DNA from: Senegalimassilia sp003474385
Lineage (GTDB): Bacteria; Actinomycetota; Coriobacteriia; Coriobacteriales; Eggerthellaceae
Assembly: GCF_003474385.1 (NCBI RefSeq)
Contig: NZ_QUCY01000008.1
Location: 25,436 to 89,435, forward strand
Direction: 5' to 3'
Length of the DNA: 64,000 nt
In this document: positions 1-9,079 of the stretch, piece by piece
Layout: each line of letters starts with the position of its first letter
Position numbering within the stretch: position 1 is the first letter of the stretch
Position numbers and translations under genes: made by a program
Notes under the pieces: model-generated
Databases searched by the model: none
The model's input: only the letters and a program-made list of their open reading frames with translations
What the model was told of the DNA's origin: nothing

Positions 1-344
1 CCGCCGCCCTGTTCGGGCACGAAGTGGATGTAAGCCCCGTCGGGCACTTCAGCGAATACCTGATGCTCGGCGCAGCGCTGTGCAACGCGCTGCGCTTCCA
101 CTTGAAGCCGCAAGGACCCGCCGGCGCGCTACTGGTTGCCAAACCCATCGACGCGCTGTCGAAGTGGGCGCCCATCGTCGCCGCAGCACTGTCAAGCCTG
201 TACGGCGTCACCGATGAGTTCCACCAGATATTCACCCCCGGCCGCAGCTGCGACCCCATGGATTGGCTTGTGGACACCATAGCCGCCGCCCTTGGCGCGC
301 TCATCTGCTACCTGGTGCTCAAGGCGCTGCGGGCAAGAAGGTAA
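1..344 (+). CDS. VanZ-like family membrane protein (5' partial)
   Basis: The reading frame is open from the left edge, so the N-terminus lies outside the window. The visible 114 residues carry the VanZ-like signature: a His followed by a Ser-Glu-Tyr-Leu segment near the start, then a hydrophobic helix ending in DEFHQIFTPGR, then an Asp-rich turn before a last helix (IAAALGALICYLVL). VanZ-like proteins are small membrane proteins of mostly unknown function; the founding member gives low-level teicoplanin resistance. Nothing in the neighbourhood points to a glycopeptide resistance role here. The stop is TAA, followed by a long near-perfect hairpin. Confidence 0.75.
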   Translation, partial: AALFGHEVDVSPVGHFSEYLMLGAALCNALRFHLKPQGPAGALLVAKPIDALSKWAPIVAAALSSLYGVTDEFHQIFTPGRSCDPMDWLVDTIAAALGALICYLVLKALRARR

Positions 345-355
345 TGCGAAACGAA

Positions 356-385
356 ACGACCCGGGATCGAACGATTCCGGGTCGT
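356..385. terminator. Hairpin between convergent genes, probable bidirectional terminator
   Basis: Arms ACGACCCGGGATCG and CGATTCCGGGTCGT pair with a single mismatch. It sits just after the VanZ-like stop and downstream of the minus-strand lipid kinase gene. The flanking T-runs are weak on both strands, so the call rests on stem length and position. Confidence 0.5.
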
Positions 386-538
386 CGTGCATTCAGGGTT
401 GAAATCAATGCGCAGCTACGATTCACGGGACCTGCGCCGCCCGCTCCAAGACGGAGCGCAACTACCGACCACCGTGCAACCGCAAACCGCATGACCTCGC
501 GACTTCGCATCTGAAGGCGAACGCCGCCATGACGAGAA

Positions 539-1450
539 CTAGCGCAGCACCTGCAAAGCCGCGGGTAACGCCTCTGCATCGAACGTTCGAGCTTCGATGC
601 GCTCGCCGTCGACCTGCGCCGCGGGCGGCTCGTCGAACTCCACGTGGACCTTGCGCGCCTGATGCAGCTCCATGCACCCAAGGCGCGTGTGGTTGCCGCC
701 CTTGACCATCAGAAAGATGGCCGCCGCACCTGCAGGCGTGATGGGCGGATGGCTGATGCACACATCGAGCAGCCCATCGTCAAGCCGGGCGCCGGGGCAG
801 ATGCGGAACCCGCCGCCGTAATAGGGGCCCATCTGCACCGCGAACGTGATGGACTTGCCCTCCATCACAGGGCCGTCGTCAAGCTGCAGACGGTATTCGC
901 GCTGGTCAAGGTGATGGAACAGCTGATCGAAACCGCTTGCCATGTACAGCGCCGCACCATGCCTGCCCGTGCGCTTGCGGCGCTCCATGGTGTCGAGCGC
1001 GATGGCGGCATCCAAGCCGAACGACAGCGTTTCGGCGAAGAAGCTCCCGTTCACGCAGCCGATGTCGGCAGGCTGAGAGCTTGCCGACAGCAGCAGATCG
1101 CATGCGCGATCGACCTTCGCCGGCACTCCCAGCGTTCGCGCGTAATCGTTGCCGGAACCCACGGGGATGACGCCGAGCTGCGGGCGATCGCCAGCCGGGC
1201 GCGCCATGAGGCCGTTCACCACCTCATGGATAAGGCCGTCGCCGCCGAGGGCCACCACCGTCCGCGCGCCCTGCGCGCCCTCGGCGATGGCGCACGCATG
1301 GCGGGGACCCGCCGTGCGCACCACGGTGACCGCATCCTCGCCAAGCGCCGCGCGCAGGTTCGCCGCCGCCTTATCGGCGGCAGCGGCCCCCGCTCCGCTC
1401 TGAGCAGCCGGGTTCGCAACCAAAAGAATATGCCCGAGGGAGCTATTCAC
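539..1450 (-). CDS. Diacylglycerol kinase family (YegS/DgkB-like) lipid kinase
   Basis: The 303-residue protein has the DAGK catalytic layout: an N-terminal NPAAQSGAG nucleotide loop (about residues 13-21), GGDGLIHEVVNGL at residues 69-81, and PVGSGNDYAR at 96-105, followed by the beta-sandwich C-terminal domain. Such enzymes phosphorylate diacylglycerol or related lipids with ATP at the inner membrane face; the substrate cannot be told from sequence. The start is GTG, preceded by GAGGAG lying inside the end of moaC, and the two genes overlap by 8 bp, implying translational coupling. It is the last gene of the molybdenum block; no functional link with cofactor synthesis is evident. Confidence 0.85.
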   Translation of the reverse strand: MNSSLGHILLVANPAAQSGAGAAAADKAAANLRAALGEDAVTVVRTAGPRHACAIAEGAQGARTVVALGGDGLIHEVVNGLMARPAGDRPQLGVIPVGSGNDYARTLGVPAKVDRACDLLLSASSQPADIGCVNGSFFAETLSFGLDAAIALDTMERRKRTGRHGAALYMASGFDQLFHHLDQREYRLQLDDGPVMEGKSITFAVQMGPYYGGGFRICPGARLDDGLLDVCISHPPITPAGAAAIFLMVKGGNHTRLGCMELHQARKVHVEFDEPPAAQVDGERIEARTFDAEALPAALQVLR

Positions 1451-1958
1451 CCTGCTCCTCGCGGGTCCACAGGCCGGTCTTGCCGCCGTCCTTCAACAGC
1501 AGGCGCACGTCCATGATCTCCATGCCGCGATCGACCGCCTTGCACATGTCGTAGATGGTCAGGCACGCCACGCTTGCGGCGGTGAGCGCCTCCATCTCGA
1601 TGCCGGTCTTGCCCGTGACGCCCGTGGTGGTGGTCACATGGATGCCCACGCGGCCGTCTTCGCGCTCGCCTGCATGCACCGGCTCGCACTCCACCTTCGC
1701 CTTCGTGATGTTGAGCGGATGGCACATGGGGATGAGCGTGCTCGTCTGCTTTGCGGCCATGACGCCCGCCACGCGCGCGCATGCCAGCACGTCGCCCTTC
1801 GCCGCCTTGCCCTCCACGATAAGCGCCAGCGTGTCGGGGTGCATGCTGATGAAACCCTCCGCCACGGCCACGCGCTTGGTGATGTCCTTCTCGGACACAT
1901 CGACCATGCGCACATCGCCCTTCTCATCGATATGCGTCAAATGCTGCTGCTCAGTCAT
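1443..1958 (-). CDS. moaC: Cyclic pyranopterin monophosphate synthase MoaC
   Basis: A 171-residue protein, a little longer than typical MoaC (about 160). It has the family motifs CHPL at residues 79-82, GKTGIEMEAL at 116-125 and YDMCKA at 136-141, which supply the active-site His, Glu and Asp/Lys positions. With MoaA it turns GTP into cyclic pyranopterin monophosphate, the first stage of molybdenum cofactor synthesis in the cytoplasm. It lies 115 bp after moaA on the same strand, separated by a hairpin, and overlaps the lipid kinase gene downstream. It ends in TAG. Confidence 0.95.
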   Translation of the reverse strand: MTEQQHLTHIDEKGDVRMVDVSEKDITKRVAVAEGFISMHPDTLALIVEGKAAKGDVLACARVAGVMAAKQTSTLIPMCHPLNITKAKVECEPVHAGEREDGRVGIHVTTTTGVTGKTGIEMEALTAASVACLTIYDMCKAVDRGMEIMDVRLLLKDGGKTGLWTREEQGE

Positions 1959-2044
1959 ATTCGCTCTCCTTAAAAATGAAACCTCTCGAAAGAGATTTTA
2001 AAACCTCCGGGACCCCACCAAAGCCAGCCGCAACGTCGAGTAAA

Positions 2045-2068
2045 TTCGTTTGCCGACAGGCAAACGAA
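2045..2068 (-). terminator. Hairpin after moaA, possible terminator or attenuator
   Basis: Perfect 10-bp stem TTCGTTTGCC/GGCAAACGAA with a 4-nt loop begins 5 nt after the moaA stop. Only a short T-run follows on the minus strand, so it may reduce rather than stop read-through into moaC. Confidence 0.45.
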
Positions 2069-2073
2069 ACCGA

Positions 2074-3090
2074 TTAGCCGCCTATTTGGGACATGCGGCG
2101 TTCGGTGCCGGTGATGTCGTCGTGATCGTCGGGCTTCGCGCCGATGGCGGTGCGGAACACGTCCGCCAAATCCCGGTCGACCTGCTCTTCGGGCTTGCCG
2201 CTGCGCAAGATGCCGCGGATGTCGTATTCTCGGTCGCTGAACAGGCACGGGCGCAGCTTTCCGTCGGCCGTAAGGCGCATGCGATTGCATTCGCCGCAGA
2301 AATGCCTGCTCATAGGGCTGATGAAGCCGACAGTGCCCTTCGCACCGGGGAACTCGAAGTAGCGCGCGGGCCCCCAGCCGAGCGGCTGGTGCTTGCCTGC
2401 GGGCACCAACTCGGGCAGGCCTTCGGCACGGCCCTGGCGGTTGATGTTCTCGAACAGCTCCTCGCAGCTGATCACATCGTCGGGGCCCCAGCCGCAGCCG
2501 TTGGACCCCGAGCTTTCGCCCACGGGCATGTACTCGATGAAGCGGACATGCAGCGGGCGGTCGATGGAAAGCTTCGCGAAGGCCAGGTAATCCTGATGCA
2601 GCTGGCGCACCGCGACCGCGTTGATCTTCACGGGGTTGAACCCGGCTGCCAGCGCGGCATCGATGCCGTCGAGGGCCTCCTGCAGGTACCCGCGGCGCGT
2701 GATGGCATGGAACTGCTCGGCGTCGAGCGTGTCGAGCGAGATGTTCACGCGGGAAAGCCCCGCCTGGCGCAACTGGTCGGCCATGCGCGGCAGCAGCATG
2801 CCGTTGGTGGTGAGCGAGATGTTATTGATACCGGGCATGTCGTTGATATCGCGCACCAGGTCGACCACGCCCTTGCGCACCAGCGGCTCGCCGCCGGTCA
2901 AGCGCACGCTTTTGATGCCCAGGTTCGAGAACACGCGAACCACGTGCGCGATCTCCTCGATGCGCAGGATGTCGGTATGGCACATGGACTGCACGCCCTC
3001 TTCCGGCATGCAGTAGATGCAACGGTAGTTGCAACGGTCCGTCAACGATATACGCAGGTAATCGATGGTGCGGCCGTGTCCGTCCTTCAT
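2074..3090 (-). CDS. moaA: GTP 3',8-cyclase MoaA (radical SAM)
   Basis: The radical-SAM cluster motif C20-x3-C24-x2-C27 (DRCNYRCIYC) is followed by a TGGEP motif. The C-terminal second iron-sulphur site has CGECNRMRLT and a further Cys in LRPCLF, and the protein ends in the double glycine typical of MoaA. It converts GTP to 3',8-cyclo-7,8-dihydro-GTP, the substrate of MoaC. The start chosen is the ATG at 3090, giving 338 residues, because GAGGGG lies just upstream; longer frames add atypical residues. It follows modC by about 220 bp on the same strand, so uptake of molybdate and cofactor synthesis are probably co-expressed. Confidence 0.95.
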   Translation of the reverse strand: MKDGHGRTIDYLRISLTDRCNYRCIYCMPEEGVQSMCHTDILRIEEIAHVVRVFSNLGIKSVRLTGGEPLVRKGVVDLVRDINDMPGINNISLTTNGMLLPRMADQLRQAGLSRVNISLDTLDAEQFHAITRRGYLQEALDGIDAALAAGFNPVKINAVAVRQLHQDYLAFAKLSIDRPLHVRFIEYMPVGESSGSNGCGWGPDDVISCEELFENINRQGRAEGLPELVPAGKHQPLGWGPARYFEFPGAKGTVGFISPMSRHFCGECNRMRLTADGKLRPCLFSDREYDIRGILRSGKPEEQVDRDLADVFRTAIGAKPDDHDDITGTERRMSQIGG

Positions 3091-3311
3091 GAGGTCCCCT
3101 CTCGTTTCAGAATCCCCAGTGTACCACGGGCGAGGCGAATGCATCCGGCTCGGTAGCAATTGCCCCACCGAACCAGCAAACCCGTTCGCCGGATACTTCT
3201 TGCATCGCGGCGGCGGCTGCCAACGCCGGGCTTGGCGACGTCTTCAAGCCGAAGCGCCCGCGGCGTTGCCCCGAACCGAAACGCGCCCGACCGCAGCCAA
3301 GCACGCCGGAA

Positions 3312-4436
3312 TTAGCGTTGCACCAGGTACAGCTTGTCATCAGGGATGCGGATCCACAGCTCCTCGCCCTCATGCGGCAGAAGCGAGGCGTCCGTCTTCA
3401 GCTTGTCGACGCGCCAGAACAGGTGCTGATGCAGGTACTTCATCTCGTCCTCGGTGCGCTCCACCGCAGGCGCCGCCTCGGGGCTGCGGTCCAGAAAGCC
3501 CAGCAACGCCGTGCGCTCGAATCGCGAGTCGCTCACGCGGTCCACGCGCATACGGAAGCAGTTGCGGCCCGGGCCATCGACGCGTTCCAGGTAAAATGCG
3601 CGCACACCCAGGCACTTCACGCCCTCGGGCACCTCGGAGGCCGTCTCCACCTGCACGCCCCACTTCGGCAGCCACACCGTGCGCGGCCCGCGGCGCTGCG
3701 CCTGCGTGGCGTTCTTGCAGCCCGACAGCTTGATGCCGGCCTGGCTTTGCGGGCGGTTCACCAAATCATCCCCCGTGCCCATCTCCATGATGTGGCCCGA
3801 TTCCACCACGGCGATGCGATCGCAGAAGCGCAGCGCCTCGTCGATGTCGTGCGACACGTACAGGATGGTGCCGCGGAACGCATCGAACAGGCTGACCAGG
3901 TTCTGCTCGAGCACGCTTTTCAGGTGCGCGTCGAGCGCGGAGAACGGCTCGTCGAGCATGAGGATGCCCGGACGCGCCGCGAGCATGCGCGCGAGCGCCA
4001 CGCGCTGCTGCTGGCCGCCGGAGAGCTGCACGGGATAGCGCTTCTCGAAGCCCGACAGGCCGAAGCGCTTGAGCTCGGCCTGCACCATGGCGTCGCGATC
4101 GGCCGGCGACACGTCCTTGGCGATGCCGGCCGCCACGTTCTGCGCCACGGTCAGGTTGGGGAACAGCATGTAGTTCTGGAACAGCAGGGCGGTTTTGCGC
4201 TGCTGCGGCGTAAGGTCCACGCGCGCCTTCTTGCCAGGCGCGCGGTCGAAGAACATCTTGCCGTTGACCACGATCTTGCCCGAATCCGGACGCTCGATGC
4301 CGGCGATGGAGCGCATGGTCAGGCTTTTGCCGCACCCCGACGCGCCCAACAGCCCCAGCGTCTCGTCCCCTGCCGAGAACCGTGCCCGCAGCTGGAACCC
4401 TTTGAACTTCTTCTCGATGTCTACTTCAAGGCTCAT
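3312..4436 (-). CDS. modC: Molybdate ABC transporter ATP-binding protein ModC
   Basis: A 374-residue ABC ATPase with Walker A GASGCGKS at residues 31-38, signature LSGGQQQR at 138-145, Walker B LMLDEP at 159-164 and the switch His at 196. The roughly 150-residue C-terminal region fits a regulatory domain, though I do not recognise a clear MOP motif there. It powers molybdate uptake through ModB. It begins 3 bp after the modB stop. A tungstate or sulphate importer is an alternative by sequence alone, but the adjacent modA, moaA and moaC favour molybdate. Confidence 0.88.
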   Translation of the reverse strand: MSLEVDIEKKFKGFQLRARFSAGDETLGLLGASGCGKSLTMRSIAGIERPDSGKIVVNGKMFFDRAPGKKARVDLTPQQRKTALLFQNYMLFPNLTVAQNVAAGIAKDVSPADRDAMVQAELKRFGLSGFEKRYPVQLSGGQQQRVALARMLAARPGILMLDEPFSALDAHLKSVLEQNLVSLFDAFRGTILYVSHDIDEALRFCDRIAVVESGHIMEMGTGDDLVNRPQSQAGIKLSGCKNATQAQRRGPRTVWLPKWGVQVETASEVPEGVKCLGVRAFYLERVDGPGRNCFRMRVDRVSDSRFERTALLGFLDRSPEAAPAVERTEDEMKYLHQHLFWRVDKLKTDASLLPHEGEELWIRIPDDKLYLVQR

Positions 4437-4439
4437 GGT

Positions 4440-5882
4440 TTACTCCGAACGCTTGCGATACTTGGTGGTGTGCCCGCTCCATAGGTTGATGAACACGATA
4501 ACCACCAGGGAGAACACGATGATGACGCCCGTCCAGAACCAGGCGACGTCGCTGTTGCCGTTCATCCACTCGAAGTAGATGGCGATGGGGATGGTGCGCG
4601 TGATGCCCACGTAGTTGCCCGCCATGAACAGCGTGGCGCCGAACTCGCCCAAGGCGCGCGCGAACGCCAGCACCATGCCGGCCGCGATGCTCGACCACGA
4701 CAGCGGCAGCATCAGGCGCACGAAGATCTTCGCGTTGCTCCATCCCAGCGTGCGGGCGGCATCGAGCATATTGCGGTCAAGGCTTTCGAACGCGCCGAGC
4801 GCGTTGCGGTACATAAGGGGGAACGCAACCACCACCGCAGCGATGACGCACGCCGCGGGGCTGAAGATGAACGGGAAGCCCGTTTCTATCCAGAACCTGC
4901 CGAACGCCGTGTTCGAGCCGCACGCGAACAACAGGATGAAGCCGCACACGGTAGGCGGCAGCACCATGGGAATGGTGAAGATGGCGTCGAAGATGCTTTT
5001 CGCACGCGAGCTGAGGTTCAGGCAGAAGTACGCCGCCAACAGGCCCAGGATGACGATGAACACGATGGCGATGCCCGTGGTGCGCAGGCTCACCCACAGC
5101 GGGCTCCAATCCAGGTTCTGCAAAAACTCGCCCGCCGCGGCCAAGCCCGTGGGCTTGGCGATGATGCTCACCTGGTCGGCGGGCGCGATAACGCCGAAGT
5201 CGGCGAACGAGGGCTTGGCGTAGTCCGCGTTCTCGCTGTCGGTGATGTCGCTGCCGTCCACCCCGATGGCCAGCACGTATGCCTTGCCCGAGATCTCCTG
5301 GTCGAACATCAAGCGCACGGCACCCAGGTCATAGGTTTGCTGCGAAGTGAAATGCCAGGCCGAGATGCCGCTTAGGGGCACCGAACCCGATGACTGGCCC
5401 GCATCGAGCGCGCAAAACAGCTGCTTGAGCTGCGTTTGCGCCTGCGCATCCTCAAGGTCGAGCGAAAGCTGCTGGGCCATGGCAGGCGGGATGTAGGCCA
5501 CCACCTGGTCGTTCACCGCTATCAACTGCGCCGCCTGCCCGACCCCTTGGCCGATAAGGTACGCATAGCCGCGATACTCGCCGTCGATGCTGCGGTTGGA
5601 GCCTTTCTGAGCGCGCGAGAAATCGCTTATCGCAAAACTGCTGCCCTCAAGCGCTGCCGCGTCGCCTTCCTTGGACACCTGCACCGCCGACGTGTCCACA
5701 TCGCCTGCGGTTTGCGCATCGGCATCCGAAGAGGCGGCGGCCGGCTTCGCGGTTACCGCGGGCGTATCGACATCGCCCAGCGCGTCGTCGGCAAGCGCCG
5801 CGGCCGGCACGCACAGCGCCAGCGCCGCCGTAACAGCAAGGCTTGCGATAAGCCTTTTCGCACGTTTTCCCTGTTTCGTCAT
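4440..5882 (-). CDS. modB: Molybdate ABC transporter permease ModB with long exported N-terminal domain
   Basis: From about residue 265 this 480-residue protein is a normal ModB-type permease: several membrane helices and the EAA-loop equivalent DAARTLGWSNAKIF near residue 372, where ModC docks. The first 250 residues are unusual. They start with a signal peptide (basic start, LIASLAVTAALALCV, cleavage near ALADD), then a Ser/Ala/Asp-rich linker and a folded-looking soluble stretch with no recognised family, placed outside the membrane. ModB proteins are usually about 225 residues. The gene sits between modA and modC; the extension may help capture substrate or contact ModA. Permease role is confident; the extra domain is of unknown function. 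Confidence 0.85.
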   Translation of the reverse strand: MTKQGKRAKRLIASLAVTAALALCVPAAALADDALGDVDTPAVTAKPAAASSDADAQTAGDVDTSAVQVSKEGDAAALEGSSFAISDFSRAQKGSNRSIDGEYRGYAYLIGQGVGQAAQLIAVNDQVVAYIPPAMAQQLSLDLEDAQAQTQLKQLFCALDAGQSSGSVPLSGISAWHFTSQQTYDLGAVRLMFDQEISGKAYVLAIGVDGSDITDSENADYAKPSFADFGVIAPADQVSIIAKPTGLAAAGEFLQNLDWSPLWVSLRTTGIAIVFIVILGLLAAYFCLNLSSRAKSIFDAIFTIPMVLPPTVCGFILLFACGSNTAFGRFWIETGFPFIFSPAACVIAAVVVAFPLMYRNALGAFESLDRNMLDAARTLGWSNAKIFVRLMLPLSWSSIAAGMVLAFARALGEFGATLFMAGNYVGITRTIPIAIYFEWMNGNSDVAWFWTGVIIVFSLVVIVFINLWSGHTTKYRKRSE

Positions 5883-5979
5883 ATATCCCGTCCTTGGACG
5901 CGGTAAGGGGATGGGGGTCGAATCGTCCCCATCCCCTTGCTTGGTTCGCTTATCTGCTATGCGGTTCCAAGCGCGGCGC

Positions 5980-6897
5980 TTACGCCAGCTCGAAGCCCCA
6001 CTTCTGCCAGATCTCCTGGGCCTTGTCGCTGCTCAGACACCAATCCAGGAACTCCTGGGTAGCGGCAGCGTTCTTGCTCTCGGAGGTGACGGCGCCGGGG
6101 TACACGATGTTCTTGTGCGTGTTGGCAGGCACGGTGCCGACGATCTGCACGCCACCGAAGCGGTACACGTCGGAGGTGTACACGAAGGCGACGTCGACAT
6201 CGCCGGACTGGGCATGCTTGCACACGTTGCCCACGGAGGTGTCGGTGACCACCTTGTGGCCGGCATCGACGAAGGCCTGGTAGCTGCCGCCCTTGCCGGA
6301 GATGTCCTTGCCGGTCTTGCCCTCGTCGGCAGCGGCGGGGGCGTACACGCCTACCGTGGACAGGGACTGGGCGGCATAGTTGCCGGCGGGCACGGAGTCG
6401 TCGCCCACGCAGATGGAGTACTTGCCGGCAGCGATGTCGTCAAGGGTGACGTCCTTGATGTCGGCACCTTCCTTGGAGACCATGACCAGGTCGTTCTTGA
6501 ACATGTCGACGCGGGTGGAGGAGTCGACATAGCCCTTCTCAACGGCGGTGTCCATGGAGCCCTTCGAGGCGCTGATCAGCAGGTCGGCGTAGGAGCCGGC
6601 GCCCAGCATCTCGTTGAGCTCGCCGGAGGCCTTGTACTGCGTGTCGGCGAAGGAGACGTTGTCATGACCGTCGGCGATATAGGCGGCCTGGACCTCTTCC
6701 ATGGCCTTGGACAGGGAGTTTGCCGCGAACACCTGCAGCTCGACCTGCTCCTTGTTGTTGTCGGCGGACTGTTCGGCGGCAGAATCGTTCTTCTGCTCGG
6801 TGGAGCCGCCGTTGGACGAGCAGCCGGTCAGAGCGAAGGCGCCCACCATCGCGAACGCGCATACGGCCGCGACCACGATGCGAAGTTGCTTCTTCAT
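5980..6897 (-). CDS. modA: Molybdate-binding lipoprotein ModA
   Basis: A 305-residue substrate-binding protein with a lipoprotein signal: MKKQLRIVV start and lipobox LTGC, Cys at residue 26. The mature part begins with a Ser-rich linker and contains ModA-like features (FAANSLSKAMEEV near the start, later LLISASKGSMDTA and a C-terminal EFLDWCLS). It captures molybdate or tungstate outside the membrane for ModBC. The ATG at 6897 is chosen because AAGGAAAGGGAAG lies directly upstream. It is the first gene of the mod-moa block and has its own promoter. Confidence 0.9.
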   Translation of the reverse strand: MKKQLRIVVAAVCAFAMVGAFALTGCSSNGGSTEQKNDSAAEQSADNNKEQVELQVFAANSLSKAMEEVQAAYIADGHDNVSFADTQYKASGELNEMLGAGSYADLLISASKGSMDTAVEKGYVDSSTRVDMFKNDLVMVSKEGADIKDVTLDDIAAGKYSICVGDDSVPAGNYAAQSLSTVGVYAPAAADEGKTGKDISGKGGSYQAFVDAGHKVVTDTSVGNVCKHAQSGDVDVAFVYTSDVYRFGGVQIVGTVPANTHKNIVYPGAVTSESKNAAATQEFLDWCLSSDKAQEIWQKWGFELA

Positions 6898-6968
6898 GTC
6901 TTCCCTTTCCTTTGCGATGAGATTACCCCTTTTTGTACGCAACGGCGAACAATTCGTTGCTGATTGGT

Positions 6969-6998
6969 ATATTATTCTCACCCTCGTATGTTAGTCAA
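6969..6998 (-). promoter_or_regulatory. Promoter of the modABC-moaAC block
   Basis: On the minus strand TTGACT (6993-6998) and TAATAT (6969-6974) are separated by 18 nt in an AT-rich stretch, about 72 bp before the modA start. I could not identify a ModE site with confidence. Confidence 0.7.
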
Positions 6999-7060
6999 TC
7001 GACAATAATCCATTTTCGTGAATTATTCCGTTTTCGAAACATTCCAAAACGTGATTTGCG

Positions 7061-7098
7061 AAAAAAATGCCGGCATCCCACGGTAGGACGCCGGCATT
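7061..7098 (-). terminator. Terminator of the phosphatase/STAS/GH3/MATE operon
   Basis: Arms AATGCCGGC and GCCGGCATT (9 bp) are followed on the minus strand by a run of seven T. It lies about 80 bp after the MATE-ATPase stop. Confidence 0.85.
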
Positions 7099-7177
7099 GA
7101 TGGAGCCGCATGTCAGATACGGGGCCTCGCACTCATCGGAAGCGCGCCGCACACGATAAGGCTTGCAAAAGGCCAGG

Positions 7178-9073
7178 TCACGCTCCCGAAGGCGCCGGCA
7201 GCGTCACCACTACGTTGTTGAGCCCCACCGTGTTCTGGTACTCCACCTCTCGCACGCCTTGGCGAAGCATCCGAATGCCCACCGCCGAGCAGGGATCGGC
7301 AGCGGAAAGGTCCAGGTCCATCGGATTGAACGCCGCGCCGTTGTCGCGCATGCGCAGCACCAGCGTGCCGTCGCGCTTCAAGATGAGCTTCACGTCGACG
7401 ACCGGGTGCTTCGTCTTCGCAAACCCGTGCTCAACGGCGTTGGCAGCCATTTCCTCGACCGCAAGCGGCACGAGGTAGCTGCGCCGCCCGTCCATGCCGT
7501 GGCTTTCGCACCACGCCGCCACCTGTTGCGAGCACGCCACGACCGCCTCGGACATCGGTGCGCAGGCGAACGAGGCGAACGCCCGCCAGTCTGCCTGGAA
7601 GGTTTCGGGCAGGTACATCATCTTGTCGAGCAAGGTCGCCTTGTCGACGACGGCGCCGCCCGCCGCGATGCCGTCGCGATCACCGGCGATCGCGGGCGCA
7701 GCCGACTCGTTGGCAGCGACCTCAGCCGCGCCCGCCGCAGCCCCCTTCGCCACCCTGCGCCTCCACAGCACGCTGGCCACGACCAGCTGCAACGCCAGCG
7801 TGACGACCTCTCCCACCAGAAACGACGTCCACACCGCCGTCGCACCCCAGAACCATACCGTCCCCAACGCGAACAGCACGGCGAACAGGCCCGACTGCCC
7901 CACGGCGATGGCGCTTGCGGCGCGCACGTTGCCCGTGCCCTGGTAGTAGTTCACGAACAGCTGGTTGATCAGGTCGATGGGCACGCACAGGATGAACGCC
8001 CGCACGGCGACCACGCCGAACGCCTCGGCGTCGCCCTCTAGGCCGAACAGCCCCACGACCTGGGGCGCGAACGCGAACACCGCCGCGCACAAAGCGCACG
8101 ACAGCACCAGCCCCATGCGCATACCCGTTCGCAGCGTCCCCTTCAGCGCGCCGCGGTCCTCTTCGCCGAAGAAGATGCCGCACAGAAGGGTGGCCGTCTG
8201 CCCCACGCCGATGGTCACCGATGACGCGAACGAGTTCACCGACGACAGCATGGACAAGGCCGCGACCGCGCCGGCGCTCGCCACCGTCAGCAGCAGCCAG
8301 TCGAACGTGAACGTGCGCACCATGACGGTGGCGCGGGTAAGCGAATCGGGCAAGCCCGTCTTCAGCACGCCGGCAAGCTGCCCCGCATGCGGCACGGGGT
8401 TCACCAGATGCAGCGTGTTGTGCTTGCTGGGAAAATGCGTGCAGCAGATGCCCACGGCCACGCAATACGCCAGCGCCGTGGCCAGGCCCATACCGCGAAG
8501 CCCCAGATCAAGCACGCAAACCGCCACCAGATTGAATGCCACGTCGCACGCGCTCATGCCGACGATGGCCACGATGCCCAGCTGAGGCGCGTTGTCCAGG
8601 CGCGTGAACCCCATGAGCAGCTGCAGCAGCACGATGGCGAACGCGCCGGAGCAGATGCCGCTCAAATACGCCGCGGTGTCGGCGTGCAGCTCGCCCGATG
8701 CGGCGCCGAGCATGGTCGCCAACACGTCGGCGCCGGCCACGCCGCCCGCCGACAGCGCCGCGCCCACCGCAAGCGCCACGGCAAGCGACACGCTGAACAG
8801 CACGTTCACCCTATCGGCGTCGCGGTTGCCCAGCGCCCGGGCGCACAGGGCCACCGCGCCCGTTTCAAGGATGCCGGCGCACCCCGAGAACAGCATGAAC
8901 ACGGAAAGCGACATGCCGATGGCCGCCACCGCGCCCGACCCCAGCAAGTTGCCGGCGATCACGTTGTCGATCATCATGCCGAGCGTTGCCGACAGGGTGA
9001 TGAGGATGGACATGGCCAGATACTTGCCGAACGTCCGCTTGATCAGCTCGCTGTTCTCGGTTTGCGCCCCCAT
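7178..9073 (-). CDS. MATE-type transporter fused to a C-terminal anti-sigma-kinase-like ATPase domain
   Basis: The first ~430 of 631 residues form a MATE-family exporter with about 12 hydrophobic helices. After an Ala-rich linker, residues ~500-631 form a GHKL ATPase domain of the RsbW/SpoIIAB kind: N-box LAVEEMAANAVEHG near residue 534, G1-like RMRDNGAAFNP, and a G2-like AVGIRMLRQG. RsbW-type domains are Ser kinases that phosphorylate STAS proteins. The operon also encodes a STAS protein and a SpoIIE-type phosphatase, so this looks like a transporter carrying its own partner-switching kinase. The start is preceded by GGGAG, 6 bp after the GH3 stop. The transported substrate is unknown. This reading frame is intact, unlike two others in the operon. 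Confidence 0.85.
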   Translation of the reverse strand: MGAQTENSELIKRTFGKYLAMSILITLSATLGMMIDNVIAGNLLGSGAVAAIGMSLSVFMLFSGCAGILETGAVALCARALGNRDADRVNVLFSVSLAVALAVGAALSAGGVAGADVLATMLGAASGELHADTAAYLSGICSGAFAIVLLQLLMGFTRLDNAPQLGIVAIVGMSACDVAFNLVAVCVLDLGLRGMGLATALAYCVAVGICCTHFPSKHNTLHLVNPVPHAGQLAGVLKTGLPDSLTRATVMVRTFTFDWLLLTVASAGAVAALSMLSSVNSFASSVTIGVGQTATLLCGIFFGEEDRGALKGTLRTGMRMGLVLSCALCAAVFAFAPQVVGLFGLEGDAEAFGVVAVRAFILCVPIDLINQLFVNYYQGTGNVRAASAIAVGQSGLFAVLFALGTVWFWGATAVWTSFLVGEVVTLALQLVVASVLWRRRVAKGAAAGAAEVAANESAAPAIAGDRDGIAAGGAVVDKATLLDKMMYLPETFQADWRAFASFACAPMSEAVVACSQQVAAWCESHGMDGRRSYLVPLAVEEMAANAVEHGFAKTKHPVVDVKLILKRDGTLVLRMRDNGAAFNPMDLDLSAADPCSAVGIRMLRQGVREVEYQNTVGLNNVVVTLPAPSGA

Positions 9074-9079
9074 GGCTCC

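Noticed and set aside
6898..7060. Molybdenum-cofactor riboswitch before modA
   Set aside because: The predicted leader is only about 60-65 nt, too short for the known Moco RNA motif, and I could not find its core.
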